Below are positions 1 to 8,649 of a DNA stretch of 64,000 nt, piece after piece. The stretch lies in NCBI GenBank assembly GCA_944322145.1, contig CALUNW010000004.1, positions 1-64,000 of the forward strand, given 5' to 3'. The DNA is from an uncultured Atopobiaceae bacterium (GTDB lineage Bacteria; Actinomycetota; Coriobacteriia; Coriobacteriales; Atopobiaceae). The number at the start of each line of letters is the position of its first letter. Position 1 is the stretch's first letter. The notes under the pieces are model-generated. The model did no database searches and was not told the DNA's origin. It saw only the letters and a program-made list of their open reading frames with translations. The translations under genes and the position numbers were made by a program.

Positions 1-153
1 GGCGCACATGCCGCACGCGATGCAGAGGCTGTAGTCGATGCGGGCCTGCTTGTCCTCGACGTGCATGGCGCCCGCGGGGCAGGCGCGCTCGCAGAGGCGG
101 CAGCCTATGCAGCCCTCGTCGGCGACCCAGATGCGCCTGGTCTCGTCGTCCAT
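1..153 (-). CDS. 4Fe-4S ferredoxin-type protein, N-terminal fragment
   Basis: This is the first 51 codons of a gene that runs off the left edge. The ATG at 153 is preceded by a GAGGGGAGAG ribosome site. A complete cluster motif is visible (CIGCRLCERACPAGA: C-x2-C-x2-C-x3-C-P), followed by the start of a second one (LCIACGMCA). It therefore looks like a small two-cluster electron carrier or an electron-transfer subunit. It lies downstream of ygfK on the same strand, so it may supply electrons to, or take them from, the YgfK/molybdenum-hydroxylase system. That link is inferred from position only; the remaining protein is outside the window. Confidence 0.75.
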   Translation of the reverse strand, partial: MDDETRRIWVADEGCIGCRLCERACPAGAMHVEDKQARIDYSLCIACGMCA

Positions 154-203
154 GTCTCTCCCCTCGTGGATGGTCGTGCGGAGGGCGGCTCCCTCCGGCT
201 CCT

Positions 204-274
204 CGCCGAGTAAGAGTTATTTGCGAAAAGCGGGGCGATTTGGGCCCTGAAACTGCAAGAAACTCTTACTCGGC
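204..274. repeat. Inverted repeat, CCGAGTAAGAGTT family, copy 1
   Basis: The arms at 204-224 and 254-274 (outer bases CGCCGAGTAAGAGTT) are inverted around a 29-base GC-rich loop. The same arms recur at 22511-22582 with a different loop. It sits between ygfK and the ferredoxin fragment and could act as a processing or termination hairpin, but there is no U-tract. Confidence 0.8.
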
Positions 275-287
275 GCGGGTGGTGCGG

Positions 288-318
288 GTGATGAAAAGGG
301 ACTGTCCCTTTTCATCAC
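288..318. repeat. GGGACWGTCCC palindrome (TGATGAAAAGGGAC arms)
   Basis: This is a perfect 15-nt inverted repeat around one central base. The TGA stop codon of ygfK (317-315) lies inside the palindrome, so the element terminates the reading frame. Near-identical copies are at 23305-23333 and 55715-55743. Confidence 0.9.
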
Positions 319-3311
319 TTGGCGAGCAGGTAGGCGTAGTCGTCGCAGACCGCGCAGATGGTGAGGCGCACGTCCTCGGGCAGGCCGCACGCGGCGTCGC
401 GCACGTCATAGGTGCCCTCGCCGCCGGCGAGGCGCACGCGGAACGTGCCGTCCGGCAGCGGCAGGAAGCCGCGGTTCTCGCTCGCGTCCATGTCCTCGGA
501 GCTCCAGAAGAGCGTGAGCTTGTCCTTGTACGGGCGGCCGCTCCACGGGCAGAAGACGGCGCAGTTGCCGCACTCGTTGCACATGCCGTCCACGTGGACG
601 ACCTGCTGCTGGGCGAGGCCCGGGACCTTGATGGCCACGTTGGCGCGGTTGGGGCAGACGTCGCAGCAGACCTCGCAGACGGTGGCGCAGCCCAGGCAGC
701 GGCTCGTGCGGTCGGCGGCCACGTCGACGCAGACGTCGCCCTTGCGCGCCATGATGGCGTCGAGCTTGTCGTCGCGGACGTTCTTCTCCTCAAAGGACTC
801 GAAGGTGGCGCCCACCATGGCACGCGCCACGGCCTGCGCGTCGGCGATTGCCTCCACGAAGGTGGCCGGCCCGCGGCGGCAGTCGCCGGCGGCCCAGACG
901 TGGTCCACGCCGGTGGCGGTGCCGGCCGGGCGCCCGCGGCGGTCGAGCTCCACGCCCGCGCCCTCGTAAAGGCCGCGCTCGATCTGCTCGCCCACCGCGC
1001 AGATCACGGCGGTGGCGGGAACCTGAGCGGTCTCGCCGGTGCCCTCGGGGCGACGGCGGCCGGACTCGTCGGGCTCGCCGAGGCGCATGACCTCGCAGGC
1101 CAGCTTGCCGTCGGCCACGCCGATCGGGGCCAGGAGCTCACAGAGCTCGACGCCCTCCTCGCACGCCAGCTGCAGCTCCTCCTCGTCCGCCGGCATCTCC
1201 TTCTTGGTGCGGCGGTAGACGATGCGCACGTTCTGCACGCCCGCGGCGCGCTTGGCCACGCGCGCGGCGTCCATGGCGGTGTTGCCGGCGCCCACGATCA
1301 CGACGTCGGTGCCCAGCTCCAGGGGCTCGCCTGCCTTGGCGGCCTCGAGGAACTCCAGGACGTCGATCTCCTCGCCGGCCTTGAGGCCCACCTTGCCGGG
1401 CGCCCACGCGCCGGTGGCAACCACGACGTCGGTGAAGCCCTCGTCGAGAAGCGCCTGCACGCTCGAGACCTCGCGGCCGAGCACGGCCTTGGCGCCAAAG
1501 GCGAGGCAGAGCTCGACGTCACGGTCGATGTCATCGTGGGAGATGCGGAACTCGGGGATGATGTGGCGCGCGACGCCGCCGAGGGCGCTGGTGCGCTCGA
1601 AGATCGTGACCTCGGCGCCCGCGCGCGTGAGGAAGAACGCCGTGGCGAGGCCGGCCGGGCCGCCGCCGATGACGGCGACGTTCTTGCCCGCGGCGCCCGG
1701 GACCGGCGCCACCGGGGTGGCCTTGAGCTCGCGCAGGACCTCGTCGAAGCCGCCGCGGGCCGCGTCGAGCTTGTGGCCGCGGATGCGCGCTCCGTCGGGC
1801 TCGTAGAAGGCGCGCTCGCACTTGGCGCCGCAGGGGTGCGGGCAGAGGTTGCCGGTGATGTGCGGCAGCGCGTTCTTCTCGACGATGATGCGCAGGGCCT
1901 CCGCGAACCTGCCCTCGTCAACGCGGGAGAGGTAGGCCGGGATGTCCTGGCTGATGGGGCAGCCGGTGCGGCAGGGCGCCGTGAAGCAGCTCATGAGCGG
2001 CAGCTCGGCGTCGATCTTGTGGGGCTTGGCCGGCTTGATGGGCTTCTGGTAGTCCTTGCCGGAGGCCACGCGGGCGGCGAGCTCGGTCACGGCGTCAACG
2101 TCCACGACCTCGGAGCGCTTCTCGCCGGCGAGAAGACCGGCGATCTGGAAGAAGCGCTCGTAGCCGCCGGGCTTGAGGACGTTGGTCGCCATGGTGATCG
2201 GCCAGATGCCCGCCGCGTAGAGCTCGCGGATGTTGCGGGCGTCGGCGCCGCCGGAGTAGGAGATGCGCAGGCGGCCGTCGAACTGGCGGGCGATGCGGCG
2301 CGCAAGCTCGATCGTGAGCGGGAACAGCGAGCGACCGGACATGTACATCTCCTCGCTCGGCAGCTCGCCGCGAGTCACGTCAACCGGGAACGTGTTGGTG
2401 AGCTTGACGCCGAAGGCGAGGCCCTTCTCGGCGCAGAGCTTGATCAGGCGCTCGAACATCGGCACGGCGTCGGCCCACTGCAGGTCCTCGCGGAAGTGCG
2501 TGTCGTCGAAGACGATGTAGTCAAAGCCCAGCTCGTTGAGGCGGCTGCGGGCAAAGTCGTAGCCCAGCAGCGTCGGGTTGCACTTGATGTAGGTGTTCAC
2601 GCCCTTCTCGGTGATGAGGTAGGTGGCGATGCGCTCGATCTCGTCGGGTGGGCAGCCGTGGAGCGTGGACTCGGTGACGGAGTTGGAGACCTGCGGGGAG
2701 ACCGAGTTCACAAAGTCGGCGTCGACGTTGGCGAAGCGGTCGAGGTTGGCGAGGGCCCAGTCGCGGCACTCGGCCCAGACCTCGGTGCCGGACGCGTCCT
2801 TCATGCCCTCGATGTAGGCGTCGACCTTGGGGCTCTTGATGCCCTCGAGGCTGTAGCCCACGGACATGTTGAAGACGAAGCCGTCGGGGTCGCCGAGGCC
2901 GTACTCGCGGGCGATGAGCTTGCAGGCCCACCAGGCCTTGACGTACTCGGCGAAGGCGTCGGGCACCGTGAGCTCGGTGGACCACTCGCAGTTGTAGCAC
3001 TCGTCCTCGGCCACGATGCAGGGCTTGTTCACGCAGGCGGAGAGCTCCTCGCCGTCCATGATCTGGACGGTCTTGAGCTCGAAGAAGCGCGAGCCCGCCA
3101 CGTAGGAGGCCACGATGTTCTGCGCCAGCTGGGTGTTGGGGCCGGCGGCCGGGCCAAAGGGGGTCTCGATCTTCTCGGCAAAGATGGGCTCGGCGCCGCC
3201 CTCGTGGACGTAGGCCTTGCGCACGCCGAAGATGCTGGCCTGCGTGTCGTGCTCGGTCAGGATCCAGTCCATTACCTGCGCGAACGGAATCGGCCTCATG
3301 ACGTCGCTCAT
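315..3311 (-). CDS. ygfK: YgfK, putative selenate reductase-type flavoprotein subunit
   Basis: This 998-residue multidomain oxidoreductase has the YgfK layout. The N-terminal ~450 residues resemble a dihydroorotate-dehydrogenase-like barrel. A GltD-type module follows, with Fe-S ligand motifs (APCRTGCPISQD, LCPHPCGAKCERAF), an FAD-binding GGGPAGLA and an NAD-binding GAGNTAMDAA. The C-terminus carries two ferredoxin-like motifs (CLGCATVCEVCCDVCP, CNECGNCAVFCP). YgfK is known as a conserved partner of SsnA and selenium-dependent molybdenum hydroxylases; its substrate is not settled. The ATG at 3311 has a GGAG site just upstream. It follows ssnA by 116 bp in a three-gene minus-strand operon with the nucleobase permease. 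The likely role is electron transfer in purine or related heterocycle catabolism (inference). Confidence 0.88.
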   Translation of the reverse strand: MSDVMRPIPFAQVMDWILTEHDTQASIFGVRKAYVHEGGAEPIFAEKIETPFGPAAGPNTQLAQNIVASYVAGSRFFELKTVQIMDGEELSACVNKPCIVAEDECYNCEWSTELTVPDAFAEYVKAWWACKLIAREYGLGDPDGFVFNMSVGYSLEGIKSPKVDAYIEGMKDASGTEVWAECRDWALANLDRFANVDADFVNSVSPQVSNSVTESTLHGCPPDEIERIATYLITEKGVNTYIKCNPTLLGYDFARSRLNELGFDYIVFDDTHFREDLQWADAVPMFERLIKLCAEKGLAFGVKLTNTFPVDVTRGELPSEEMYMSGRSLFPLTIELARRIARQFDGRLRISYSGGADARNIRELYAAGIWPITMATNVLKPGGYERFFQIAGLLAGEKRSEVVDVDAVTELAARVASGKDYQKPIKPAKPHKIDAELPLMSCFTAPCRTGCPISQDIPAYLSRVDEGRFAEALRIIVEKNALPHITGNLCPHPCGAKCERAFYEPDGARIRGHKLDAARGGFDEVLRELKATPVAPVPGAAGKNVAVIGGGPAGLATAFFLTRAGAEVTIFERTSALGGVARHIIPEFRISHDDIDRDVELCLAFGAKAVLGREVSSVQALLDEGFTDVVVATGAWAPGKVGLKAGEEIDVLEFLEAAKAGEPLELGTDVVIVGAGNTAMDAARVAKRAAGVQNVRIVYRRTKKEMPADEEELQLACEEGVELCELLAPIGVADGKLACEVMRLGEPDESGRRRPEGTGETAQVPATAVICAVGEQIERGLYEGAGVELDRRGRPAGTATGVDHVWAAGDCRRGPATFVEAIADAQAVARAMVGATFESFEEKNVRDDKLDAIMARKGDVCVDVAADRTSRCLGCATVCEVCCDVCPNRANVAIKVPGLAQQQVVHVDGMCNECGNCAVFCPWSGRPYKDKLTLFWSSEDMDASENRGFLPLPDGTFRVRLAGGEGTYDVRDAACGLPEDVRLTICAVCDDYAYLLAK

Positions 3312-3326
3312 TGTTGCTCCTCTCCG

Positions 3327-3359
3327 TGATTCAAAAGGGGACAGACCCCTTTTGAATCA
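3327..3359. repeat. Palindrome, TGATTCAAAAGGGG arms
   Basis: 14-nt perfect arms (3327-3340 and 3346-3359) surround the loop ACAGA in the ssnA-ygfK gap. It belongs to the modular palindrome family, here with the imperfect centre GGGGACAGACCCC. Confidence 0.9.
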
Positions 3360-3427
3360 TTTGGCCCGCCGGCGAGACCGCGCGCCGGCGATTGGGTGAC
3401 GATCGGCCCCGCGGAGGCCGTCTGTTC

Positions 3428-4780
3428 CTAATACGTGCGCTCGTTGAGCGTGCCCCAGAGCTTCTTGGACTGCTCGAGGGTCCAGGCGTTGATGCGCTCC
3501 TCGTCGAAGGCCACGAACTCGCGGTCCTTGTAGAGCACCTTGCCGTTGACGATCGTGGTGCGGCAGTTCTTGCCCATCATGCCGAAGAGCATGTGGCCGT
3601 CGATGTTCTCGTCCGAGAAGGGCGTGAAGACCGGGTAGTCCATCACGATGACGTCGGACGCGGCGCCCGGCTTGAGCACGCCGACCTCGCGCCCGAAGTA
3701 GGCGCTCGCCATGGCGGGGTTGTTCTGGAAGAGCATCGTCATGGCCTCGACCCAGCCCACGTTGGGCATCGCCGCGTTGTGGCGCTGGATGATGAGGAAG
3801 ACCTTGAGGCTCTCGAGCATGTCGTGCGTGTAGGCGTCGGTGCCCATGTGCACGGGGATGCCGCGGCGGAAGAACTCGAGCACCGGCGCGCAACCCACGG
3901 CGTTGCCCATGTTGGACTCGGGGTTGTTGACGATGTGGGTGCCGGTTTCCTTGATGATGTCCATCTCGGCGGGCGTGACGTGGATGCAGTGGCCGAGCAT
4001 CGTGCGCGGGCCGAGAAGATTGTGCTGCAGCAGGCGCTCAATCGGCGAGATGCCGCCGCGGTTCTGGCGGGAGTCCCAGACGTCGTTCATGCCCTCGCAG
4101 ACATGAATGTGGAAACCGGTGAGGCCGTTATTGGCCTCGGCCATCTTGTCCATCGTCTCGTCGGAGAGCGTGAAGGTGGCGTGGCCGCCGAACATTGCGG
4201 CGATCATGGAGTTGCCCTCGGCCTGGGCCTTGGCCGCCCAGCGCGCGAACTCGGCGTTCTCGGCGATTCCCTGGTCGCGCTTCTCCTCGCCGCGGCGGTC
4301 GGAGGTCTCGTAGCACAGGCACGCGCGGATGCCCGTCTCCTCGCAGACGTCCTTGATGGCAAAGAGGGACCCCGGGATCTCGCAGAAGCTCGCGTGGTGG
4401 TCGAAGATCGTGGTCACGCCGTCGCGCAGGCTGTCGAGCACCGTGGCGTAGGCGCTCGCGCGGGTGCCGTCGAGCGTGAGGTTGTCGTCGATCTTCCACC
4501 ACTGCTGCTCGAGGTTCTCGAGGAAGTTGGTGGGGTTGCATCCCTTGATGGAGAGGCCGCGGGCAAGGCCGGAGTAGATGTGGGTGTGGCAGTTCACCAG
4601 ACCCGGCATGATGACGCCGCCGTGGGCGTCGACCACCTCCGCTCCCGGGTACTTCTCGGCGAGCTCGGAGGCGGGGCCGACCTCGGCGATCTTCTCGCCA
4701 TCGATGGCGACGGCGCCATCCTCGAGGTAGGCGTTGCCGGCGTCGCGCGTGATGACGCGACCGTTGGTGACGAGCAGCAT
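3428..4780 (-). CDS. ssnA: SsnA-type amidohydrolase
   Basis: This 450-residue protein belongs to the metal-dependent amidohydrolase superfamily, closest in feel to SsnA and the chlorohydrolase/guanine-deaminase branch. Visible metal-site motifs are VNCHTH near residue 65, HIHVCEG, LGHCIHV and MGTDAYT (the catalytic Asp). SsnA is usually found with YgfK and selenium-dependent xanthine dehydrogenase-like enzymes, and that pairing is present here. It probably deaminates or opens a heterocycle imported by the adjacent permease (inference). The ATG at 4780 is preceded by AGGAGACAG. The open frame continues upstream of this start through the permease gene in another frame, but the ribosome site and homologous N-terminus (MLLVTNG) support the start chosen. 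Confidence 0.9.
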   Translation of the reverse strand: MLLVTNGRVITRDAGNAYLEDGAVAIDGEKIAEVGPASELAEKYPGAEVVDAHGGVIMPGLVNCHTHIYSGLARGLSIKGCNPTNFLENLEQQWWKIDDNLTLDGTRASAYATVLDSLRDGVTTIFDHHASFCEIPGSLFAIKDVCEETGIRACLCYETSDRRGEEKRDQGIAENAEFARWAAKAQAEGNSMIAAMFGGHATFTLSDETMDKMAEANNGLTGFHIHVCEGMNDVWDSRQNRGGISPIERLLQHNLLGPRTMLGHCIHVTPAEMDIIKETGTHIVNNPESNMGNAVGCAPVLEFFRRGIPVHMGTDAYTHDMLESLKVFLIIQRHNAAMPNVGWVEAMTMLFQNNPAMASAYFGREVGVLKPGAASDVIVMDYPVFTPFSDENIDGHMLFGMMGKNCRTTIVNGKVLYKDREFVAFDEERINAWTLEQSKKLWGTLNERTY

Positions 4781-4795
4781 GTCTGTCTCCTGTCT

Positions 4796-4862
4796 GTTAA
4801 TTGGGGACAGTCCCCAATTAACATAAATCTTTTGTGTTAATTGGGGACTGTCCCCAATTGAC
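4796..4862. repeat. Tandem pair of GTTAATTGGGGAC palindromes
   Basis: Two copies of the same 27-bp palindrome (4796-4822 and 4836-4862; arms GTTAATTGGGGAC, single central A or T) are separated by 13 bases in the permease-ssnA gap. The second has one arm mismatch. It is directly followed by GGCGAGAAGGAC (4864-4875), which abuts the permease stop codon. Confidence 0.9.
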
Positions 4863-4875
4863 GGGCGAGAAGGAC

Positions 4876-6282
4876 CTACTCCTTGCTTGCGGGCATGACC
4901 TTGGCGACGGCCTGCTCCTTGGTCGCCGCGGCGCGGATCTCGTGCGGCGGGTCGGCGGGCAGGATGAGGTTGAGCAGGATAGCCATGAGGGCGGCCGGGG
5001 TGATGGCGTTGGAGCCGATGACGGTGGTCACCCAGGAGGGCATGCCGGGGCCGGCGAGGCACCCGGATGCCATCCAGATGCCCAGGCCAAACACGACGGA
5101 GGTGCCCACGATGGTCGTGGTGCGCGGCGTGAGGCCGTCCTTGGTGAACATGCGGACGCCGTTCATGGTGATGGTGCCGAACACGCCCACGGTGGCGCCG
5201 CCGATGACGGGCTGCGGGATGGCCGTGAGCAGAGCAGAGAGCTGCGGGAGCAGGCCGGCGGCGGCAAAGACCACCGCCACGATCACGAAGACCCACCTGT
5301 TGACGACCTTGTTGGAGCAGATGATGCCCACGTTCTGGCCGAGCGCGGAGGTGGGCAGGCCGCCGATGAAGGCGGAGACGAGCGACGTCGCGCCCTGGGA
5401 GACGATGGCGCCCGAGAGCTCGCGCTCGGTGGGCATGCGGTCCATGGAGCCCAGGCACGCGGCGGAGACGTCGCCGATGACCTGGATGGCGACCATCGGG
5501 TAGACCACGGCGAGCGTGATGCAGACCTCGGGGTGGAACTCGATCGCGTAGGGCATGATCTTGGGGAAGGCGAAGACGCCGGCGGAGCCCACGGCGGAGA
5601 AGTCGAGCATGCCGAACGGAGCGGACACGATGATGCCGGCGATCATGCCGAAGAAGACGCTGCCGAGCTTGAGCGTGCCCTTGGCAAAGTTGTTGAGGCC
5701 AAAGACCACGGCGAACGTGACGAGCGCCACGCACCAGGCCTGCGGGGTGCCCCAGAGATCTGTGCCCTCGCCGCCCGCCATGTACTTGATGGCGGTGGGG
5801 TACAGCGACACGCCGATCGTGAAGATCACCGTGCCCGTGACCACCGGCGGGAAGAACTGCTTGAGCTTGCCGTAGAAGACGCCAAACAGGATGGCCGCGA
5901 CGCCGCCCACGATCTCGCCGCCGAGCAGGGCGCCGAAGGAGAACGTGGCGCCCATGGCCTGCAGCGCCGGCAGGAACGCAAACGAGACGCCCATGACGAT
6001 GGGCAGGTTGCCGCCGATGCGGCGGAACGGAGCGAAGGCCTGCAGGGCCGTGTCGATGGCGGAGAGAATCAGCGCCACCTGGATGATGTCGGTGCGCTGC
6101 TGCGTCGTGAAGTCAAACGTCGCGGCGATGAGGATTGCCGGGGTGATGATGCCGGCGAACGACGCCAGCACGTGCTGGAGCGCACAGGGGATCATGTCGC
6201 CGACGGGCGGCATCCCCTCACGCTGGAACAGGTAGTCGTGCGCCTCCTTGACCTCTGCGGTCTGCGCCTTGGCCTTCGACAT
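4876..6282 (-). CDS. Nucleobase:cation symporter-2 family permease (xanthine/uracil type)
   Basis: This 468-residue polytopic membrane protein has the features of the NAT/NCS2 family: about 12-14 hydrophobic segments, the motif QVIGDVSAACLGSMD in TM8, and the family signature region QNVGIICSNKVVNR. The Thr usual in that signature is Asn here. Context (ssnA, ygfK) suggests uptake of xanthine, urate or a related purine. The ATG at 6282 has GGAGAGGAC seven bases upstream and is preferred over an upstream in-frame ATG at 6297. It is the first gene of a permease-ssnA-ygfK operon and is divergent from the YheO-like regulator. A CTAT-N6-ATAG palindrome lies 25-40 bases upstream of the start. Confidence 0.9.
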   Translation of the reverse strand: MSKAKAQTAEVKEAHDYLFQREGMPPVGDMIPCALQHVLASFAGIITPAILIAATFDFTTQQRTDIIQVALILSAIDTALQAFAPFRRIGGNLPIVMGVSFAFLPALQAMGATFSFGALLGGEIVGGVAAILFGVFYGKLKQFFPPVVTGTVIFTIGVSLYPTAIKYMAGGEGTDLWGTPQAWCVALVTFAVVFGLNNFAKGTLKLGSVFFGMIAGIIVSAPFGMLDFSAVGSAGVFAFPKIMPYAIEFHPEVCITLAVVYPMVAIQVIGDVSAACLGSMDRMPTERELSGAIVSQGATSLVSAFIGGLPTSALGQNVGIICSNKVVNRWVFVIVAVVFAAAGLLPQLSALLTAIPQPVIGGATVGVFGTITMNGVRMFTKDGLTPRTTTIVGTSVVFGLGIWMASGCLAGPGMPSWVTTVIGSNAITPAALMAILLNLILPADPPHEIRAAATKEQAVAKVMPASKE

Positions 6283-6306
6283 GATCGTCCTCTCCACGAT
6301 GATGCG

Positions 6307-6456
6307 ACTATGTTTCGATAGTATTGCGCGGCGTGGCTAACAATTTGTCTGCTTTGATGAAAATCTGTTAGACGGTAGGTTGAGGGGCGTGAGCGGTTGG
6401 CGATTTGGCCTCTGAGCACTTTTTTCGTTAGTCTCGATATGCTATAACGCGATAGC
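6307..6456. promoter_or_regulatory. Two CTAT-N6-ATAG inverted repeats in the divergent promoter region
   Basis: ACTATGTTTCGATAGT (6307-6322) and GCTATAACGCGATAGC (6441-6456) share the form RCTATnnnnCGATAGY. One is next to each divergent gene, in a locally AT-rich stretch (6298-6470). The second overlaps a possible -10 (TATGCTATAAC). They are candidate operators for the adjacent regulator; no binding has been shown. Confidence 0.5.
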
Positions 6457-6575
6457 GGAACAAGTGCACGGTGCCCCCCGAGCCGCCTGACAGCCGACCG
6501 CGCCTGACATATTTTCATGCGCGCGGGCACAGGATGCCCCGACCCTGCCGCGCTCGACGCCCCGAGGAGAACCAC

Positions 6576-7226
6576 ATGAGCCCAGAGCAGCTCGACTTCT
6601 ACAAGCGACTCGCCCACGCGCTCGCCCTGCAGTTTGGCAGCGGGTGCGAGGTCGTGGTGCACGACCTCGAGAGCGCAGATCCCAGCCACTCCATCGTCGC
6701 CATCGAGAACGGGCACGTGACCGGCCGCAAGGTGGGCGACGGGCCCAGCCACGTGGTGCTCGAGGCGCTGCACGCCGGCGACGCCCAGCTCGAGGACCGC
6801 CTCGCCTACCTCACCAAGACCGCGGACGGCAAGATCCTCAAGTCGTCGACCGTCTTCATCCGCGACGAGAGCGGACGCGCGGTGGGCATCTTCGCGCTCA
6901 ACTACGACATCACGCTGCTGCGCGCCATGGGCGACACCATCGCCGAGGTCGTGGGAACCGAGCCGAGCGCGCCCCGCGAGCCCGAGCCGATCGTGCGCAG
7001 CGTCGCCGACCTCCTGGACGATCTGATCGAGCAGAGCGTGGAGCTCGTGGGCACGCCGGTTGCGCTCATGACCAAGGAGGAGAAGGTCCGCGCGATCCGC
7101 TACCTCAACGACACGGGGGCGTTCCTCATCACGAAGTCCGGCCCCAAGGTCTGCAAGTTCTTCGGCATCTCCAAGTACACGCTCTACAGCTACCTCGACG
7201 AGGCCAAGAACGGCCCGAAGGAGTAG
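6576..7226 (+). CDS. YheO-like (PAS_6/HTH_22) transcriptional regulator
   Basis: This 216-residue protein has the two-part structure of the YheO/DauR family. The N-terminal ~120 residues form a PAS-like sensor (FGSGCEVVVHDL, VGIFALNYDIT), and the C-terminus is a helix-turn-helix (FLITKSGPKVCKFFGISKYT, YSYLDEAK). Such proteins act as DNA-binding regulators of amino-acid or purine-type catabolism. The ATG at 6576 follows CGAGGAG with good spacing. It is transcribed away from the permease-ssnA-ygfK operon and probably controls it; the paired CTAT-N6-ATAG palindromes are plausible operators. The ligand cannot be told from the sequence. Confidence 0.82.
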   Translation: MSPEQLDFYKRLAHALALQFGSGCEVVVHDLESADPSHSIVAIENGHVTGRKVGDGPSHVVLEALHAGDAQLEDRLAYLTKTADGKILKSSTVFIRDESGRAVGIFALNYDITLLRAMGDTIAEVVGTEPSAPREPEPIVRSVADLLDDLIEQSVELVGTPVALMTKEEKVRAIRYLNDTGAFLITKSGPKVCKFFGISKYTLYSYLDEAKNGPKE

Positions 7227-7300
7227 CGAGTCGGCGGGCTGCTGCGGGCCGAGGTTCTTCTCGCCTAGCAGGGGCGTCGTCGCCCAGTGTCCTTCTCGTC

Positions 7301-7396
7301 CGACTTTTGTACGACCTCGATAGGCTCGTACATCCTCTTAGATGATATATGTAATTTTATGCTTTGCCGCCCCAACTTTTGTTCGTACAAAAGTCG
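7301..7396. repeat. Inverted repeat with AT-rich loop
   Basis: The arm CGACTTTTGTACGA (7301-) and its inverse CGTACAAAAGTCG (7384-7396) enclose about 70 bases that are unusually AT-rich (TTAGATGATATATG). It lies between convergent genes and is preceded by two GTYCTTCTCG words (7257, 7290). No similar arms were found elsewhere in the window. Confidence 0.6.
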
Positions 7397-7454
7397 AGGC
7401 GCGGGCGGGCTCGGCGGGACGCGCCCGGCGAGGCGCGGAGGCGGCACGCGCCCC

Positions 7455-8417
7455 CTAGTTGACGCCGCGGAAGCCGCGCCCGATGATCTCGGAGCTGCTG
7501 GTGATCGTGATGAAGGCGCCCGGGTCGGTGGCGCGCACAAAGAGGCGCAGCTTCATGGCCTCGCGGCGCGACAGCACGCTCGTGAGGATGACCACGCGCT
7601 TGCCGGAGTACGCTCCCCAGCCAAACTGCAGCGTGGCGGTGCGGCCGAGCTTCTTGACGATGAACTCCTCCACGTCGCGCGGGTGGTCGCAGATGACCTG
7701 GCAGACCTTGCGCTGACGGATGGACTCGATGAAGCCGTCGACCACGAAGGTCTTGCCGATGAGCGCGAGCACGCAGTAGAGGCCCACGCGCGCGCCGAAG
7801 ATGCCGATCGCCGCCACCACGACGGCCACGTCCACGGCGAAGAGCGCCTTGCCGATCTCGATGTCGGTGCGCTTGCGCAAGATCATGGCAAGGATGTCCG
7901 TGCCGCCGGTGGACGCGCCGATGTCAAAGACGATGGCCGAGCCCACGGCCGGCAGCAGCACGGCAAAGCAGACGTCGAGCCAGAGGTCGCCGGTGATGGA
8001 CTGGCTCACGGGGAACAGCCACTCGAAGAGCGACGTGTAGCCCGAGAGCGCAAACGACGCGAACGCGCTCCACAGCACCGCCTTGCGGTCCAGGAAGATG
8101 AACCCCAGGAGCACGAGCACTGCGTTCATGATCCACATGTAGACCGAGACGGGCAGAGCCGGGATCGCCGCGTTGAACAGGATGGCAAAGCCCGTGGTGC
8201 CGCCGAAGGCCAGGTGGTTGGGGGTCTTGAAGAGCACGAGCGCCACGGCCGTGAGGATGAGGCCCACGTTGAGCAGGCCAAAGAACTGCGGGAAGCTGTA
8301 GGCCATGCGCTTCTTTGAGAGCCGCTCGGCACGCTGCGCCTCGTCCTCGCTCACGACCTCTGAGACCGGCTCGACCGCCGCCTCGATCTGCTCGTCCACC
8401 GCTGCCCCCTCCGGCAC
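7455..8417 (-). CDS. YitT family membrane protein (DUF161 + DUF2179)
   Basis: This 320-residue protein has a short charged N-terminus, five to six hydrophobic segments (residues ~45-220) and a soluble C-terminal DUF2179 domain (CQVICDHPRDVEEFI, RRVVILTSVLSR-like region, GAFITITSSSEIIGRGF). This is the YitT architecture. The family is widespread in Gram-positives; its function is unknown, with transport or membrane sensing suggested. The family motif FGGTTG and the glycine-rich STGGTDI are present. The start is uncertain: GTG 8417 or GTG 8399, the latter with a stronger GGAGG site. It lies downstream of gatB on the same strand but is separated by two large hairpins, so it is probably a separate transcript. 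Confidence 0.85.
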   Translation of the reverse strand: MPEGAAVDEQIEAAVEPVSEVVSEDEAQRAERLSKKRMAYSFPQFFGLLNVGLILTAVALVLFKTPNHLAFGGTTGFAILFNAAIPALPVSVYMWIMNAVLVLLGFIFLDRKAVLWSAFASFALSGYTSLFEWLFPVSQSITGDLWLDVCFAVLLPAVGSAIVFDIGASTGGTDILAMILRKRTDIEIGKALFAVDVAVVVAAIGIFGARVGLYCVLALIGKTFVVDGFIESIRQRKVCQVICDHPRDVEEFIVKKLGRTATLQFGWGAYSGKRVVILTSVLSRREAMKLRLFVRATDPGAFITITSSSEIIGRGFRGVN

Positions 8418-8478
8418 GCCCTGCCCCTTCGGAGTCGGCAGTCTATCAGGTTGGGACGCCTGCGCAGCCGAGAATTAC

Positions 8479-8526
8479 GGGCCAGTTGTGGTCACTTTTT
8501 GCCTCGAAACCGTCCACAACCGGCCC
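8479..8526. repeat. GGGCCAGTTGTGGTC inverted repeat, copy 1
   Basis: The left arm GGGCCAGTTGTGG and the inverse CCACAACCGGCCC flank a T-rich loop. The same arms, with a different loop, are at 43517-43564. Both are in intergenic DNA near gene ends. Confidence 0.75.
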
Positions 8527-8557
8527 CTTATCGGCGCCTCGCGACGAACGAGAGGCC

Positions 8558-8647
8558 GCCCCAAAACGGCGGCGCCCCGCCTTGCTGAGCAGGATCTTTC
8601 GCGAAGCGCAGTCCTGCGTGCAAGGCGGGGCACCGTCGTTTTGGGGC
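8558..8647. terminator. Long hairpin downstream of gatB with a conserved core
   Basis: The outer arms (8558-8584 and 8621-8647, GCCCCAAAACGG...) pair almost perfectly. Inside is a 30-base core (8589-8618, GCAGGATC..TTCGCGAAG) that recurs with one mismatch, inverted, in the hairpin at 22383-22450 behind the M18 gene. It ends two bases from the gatB stop codon, so it is likely a 3' hairpin or terminator, although it has no clear U-tract. Confidence 0.7.
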
Positions 8648-8649
8648 GT

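Noticed and set aside
240-3329. 1029-codon plus-strand open frame opposite ygfK
   Set aside because: It is the antisense of a well-conserved gene; composition (Val/Ala/Gly/His/Asp-rich, no domains) is typical of frames forced open by high GC at third positions.
3428-5734. A 768-residue fusion of permease-region sequence with SsnA
   Set aside because: The upstream part is the permease gene read in the wrong frame; the SsnA start at 4780 has its own ribosome site and homologous N-terminus.
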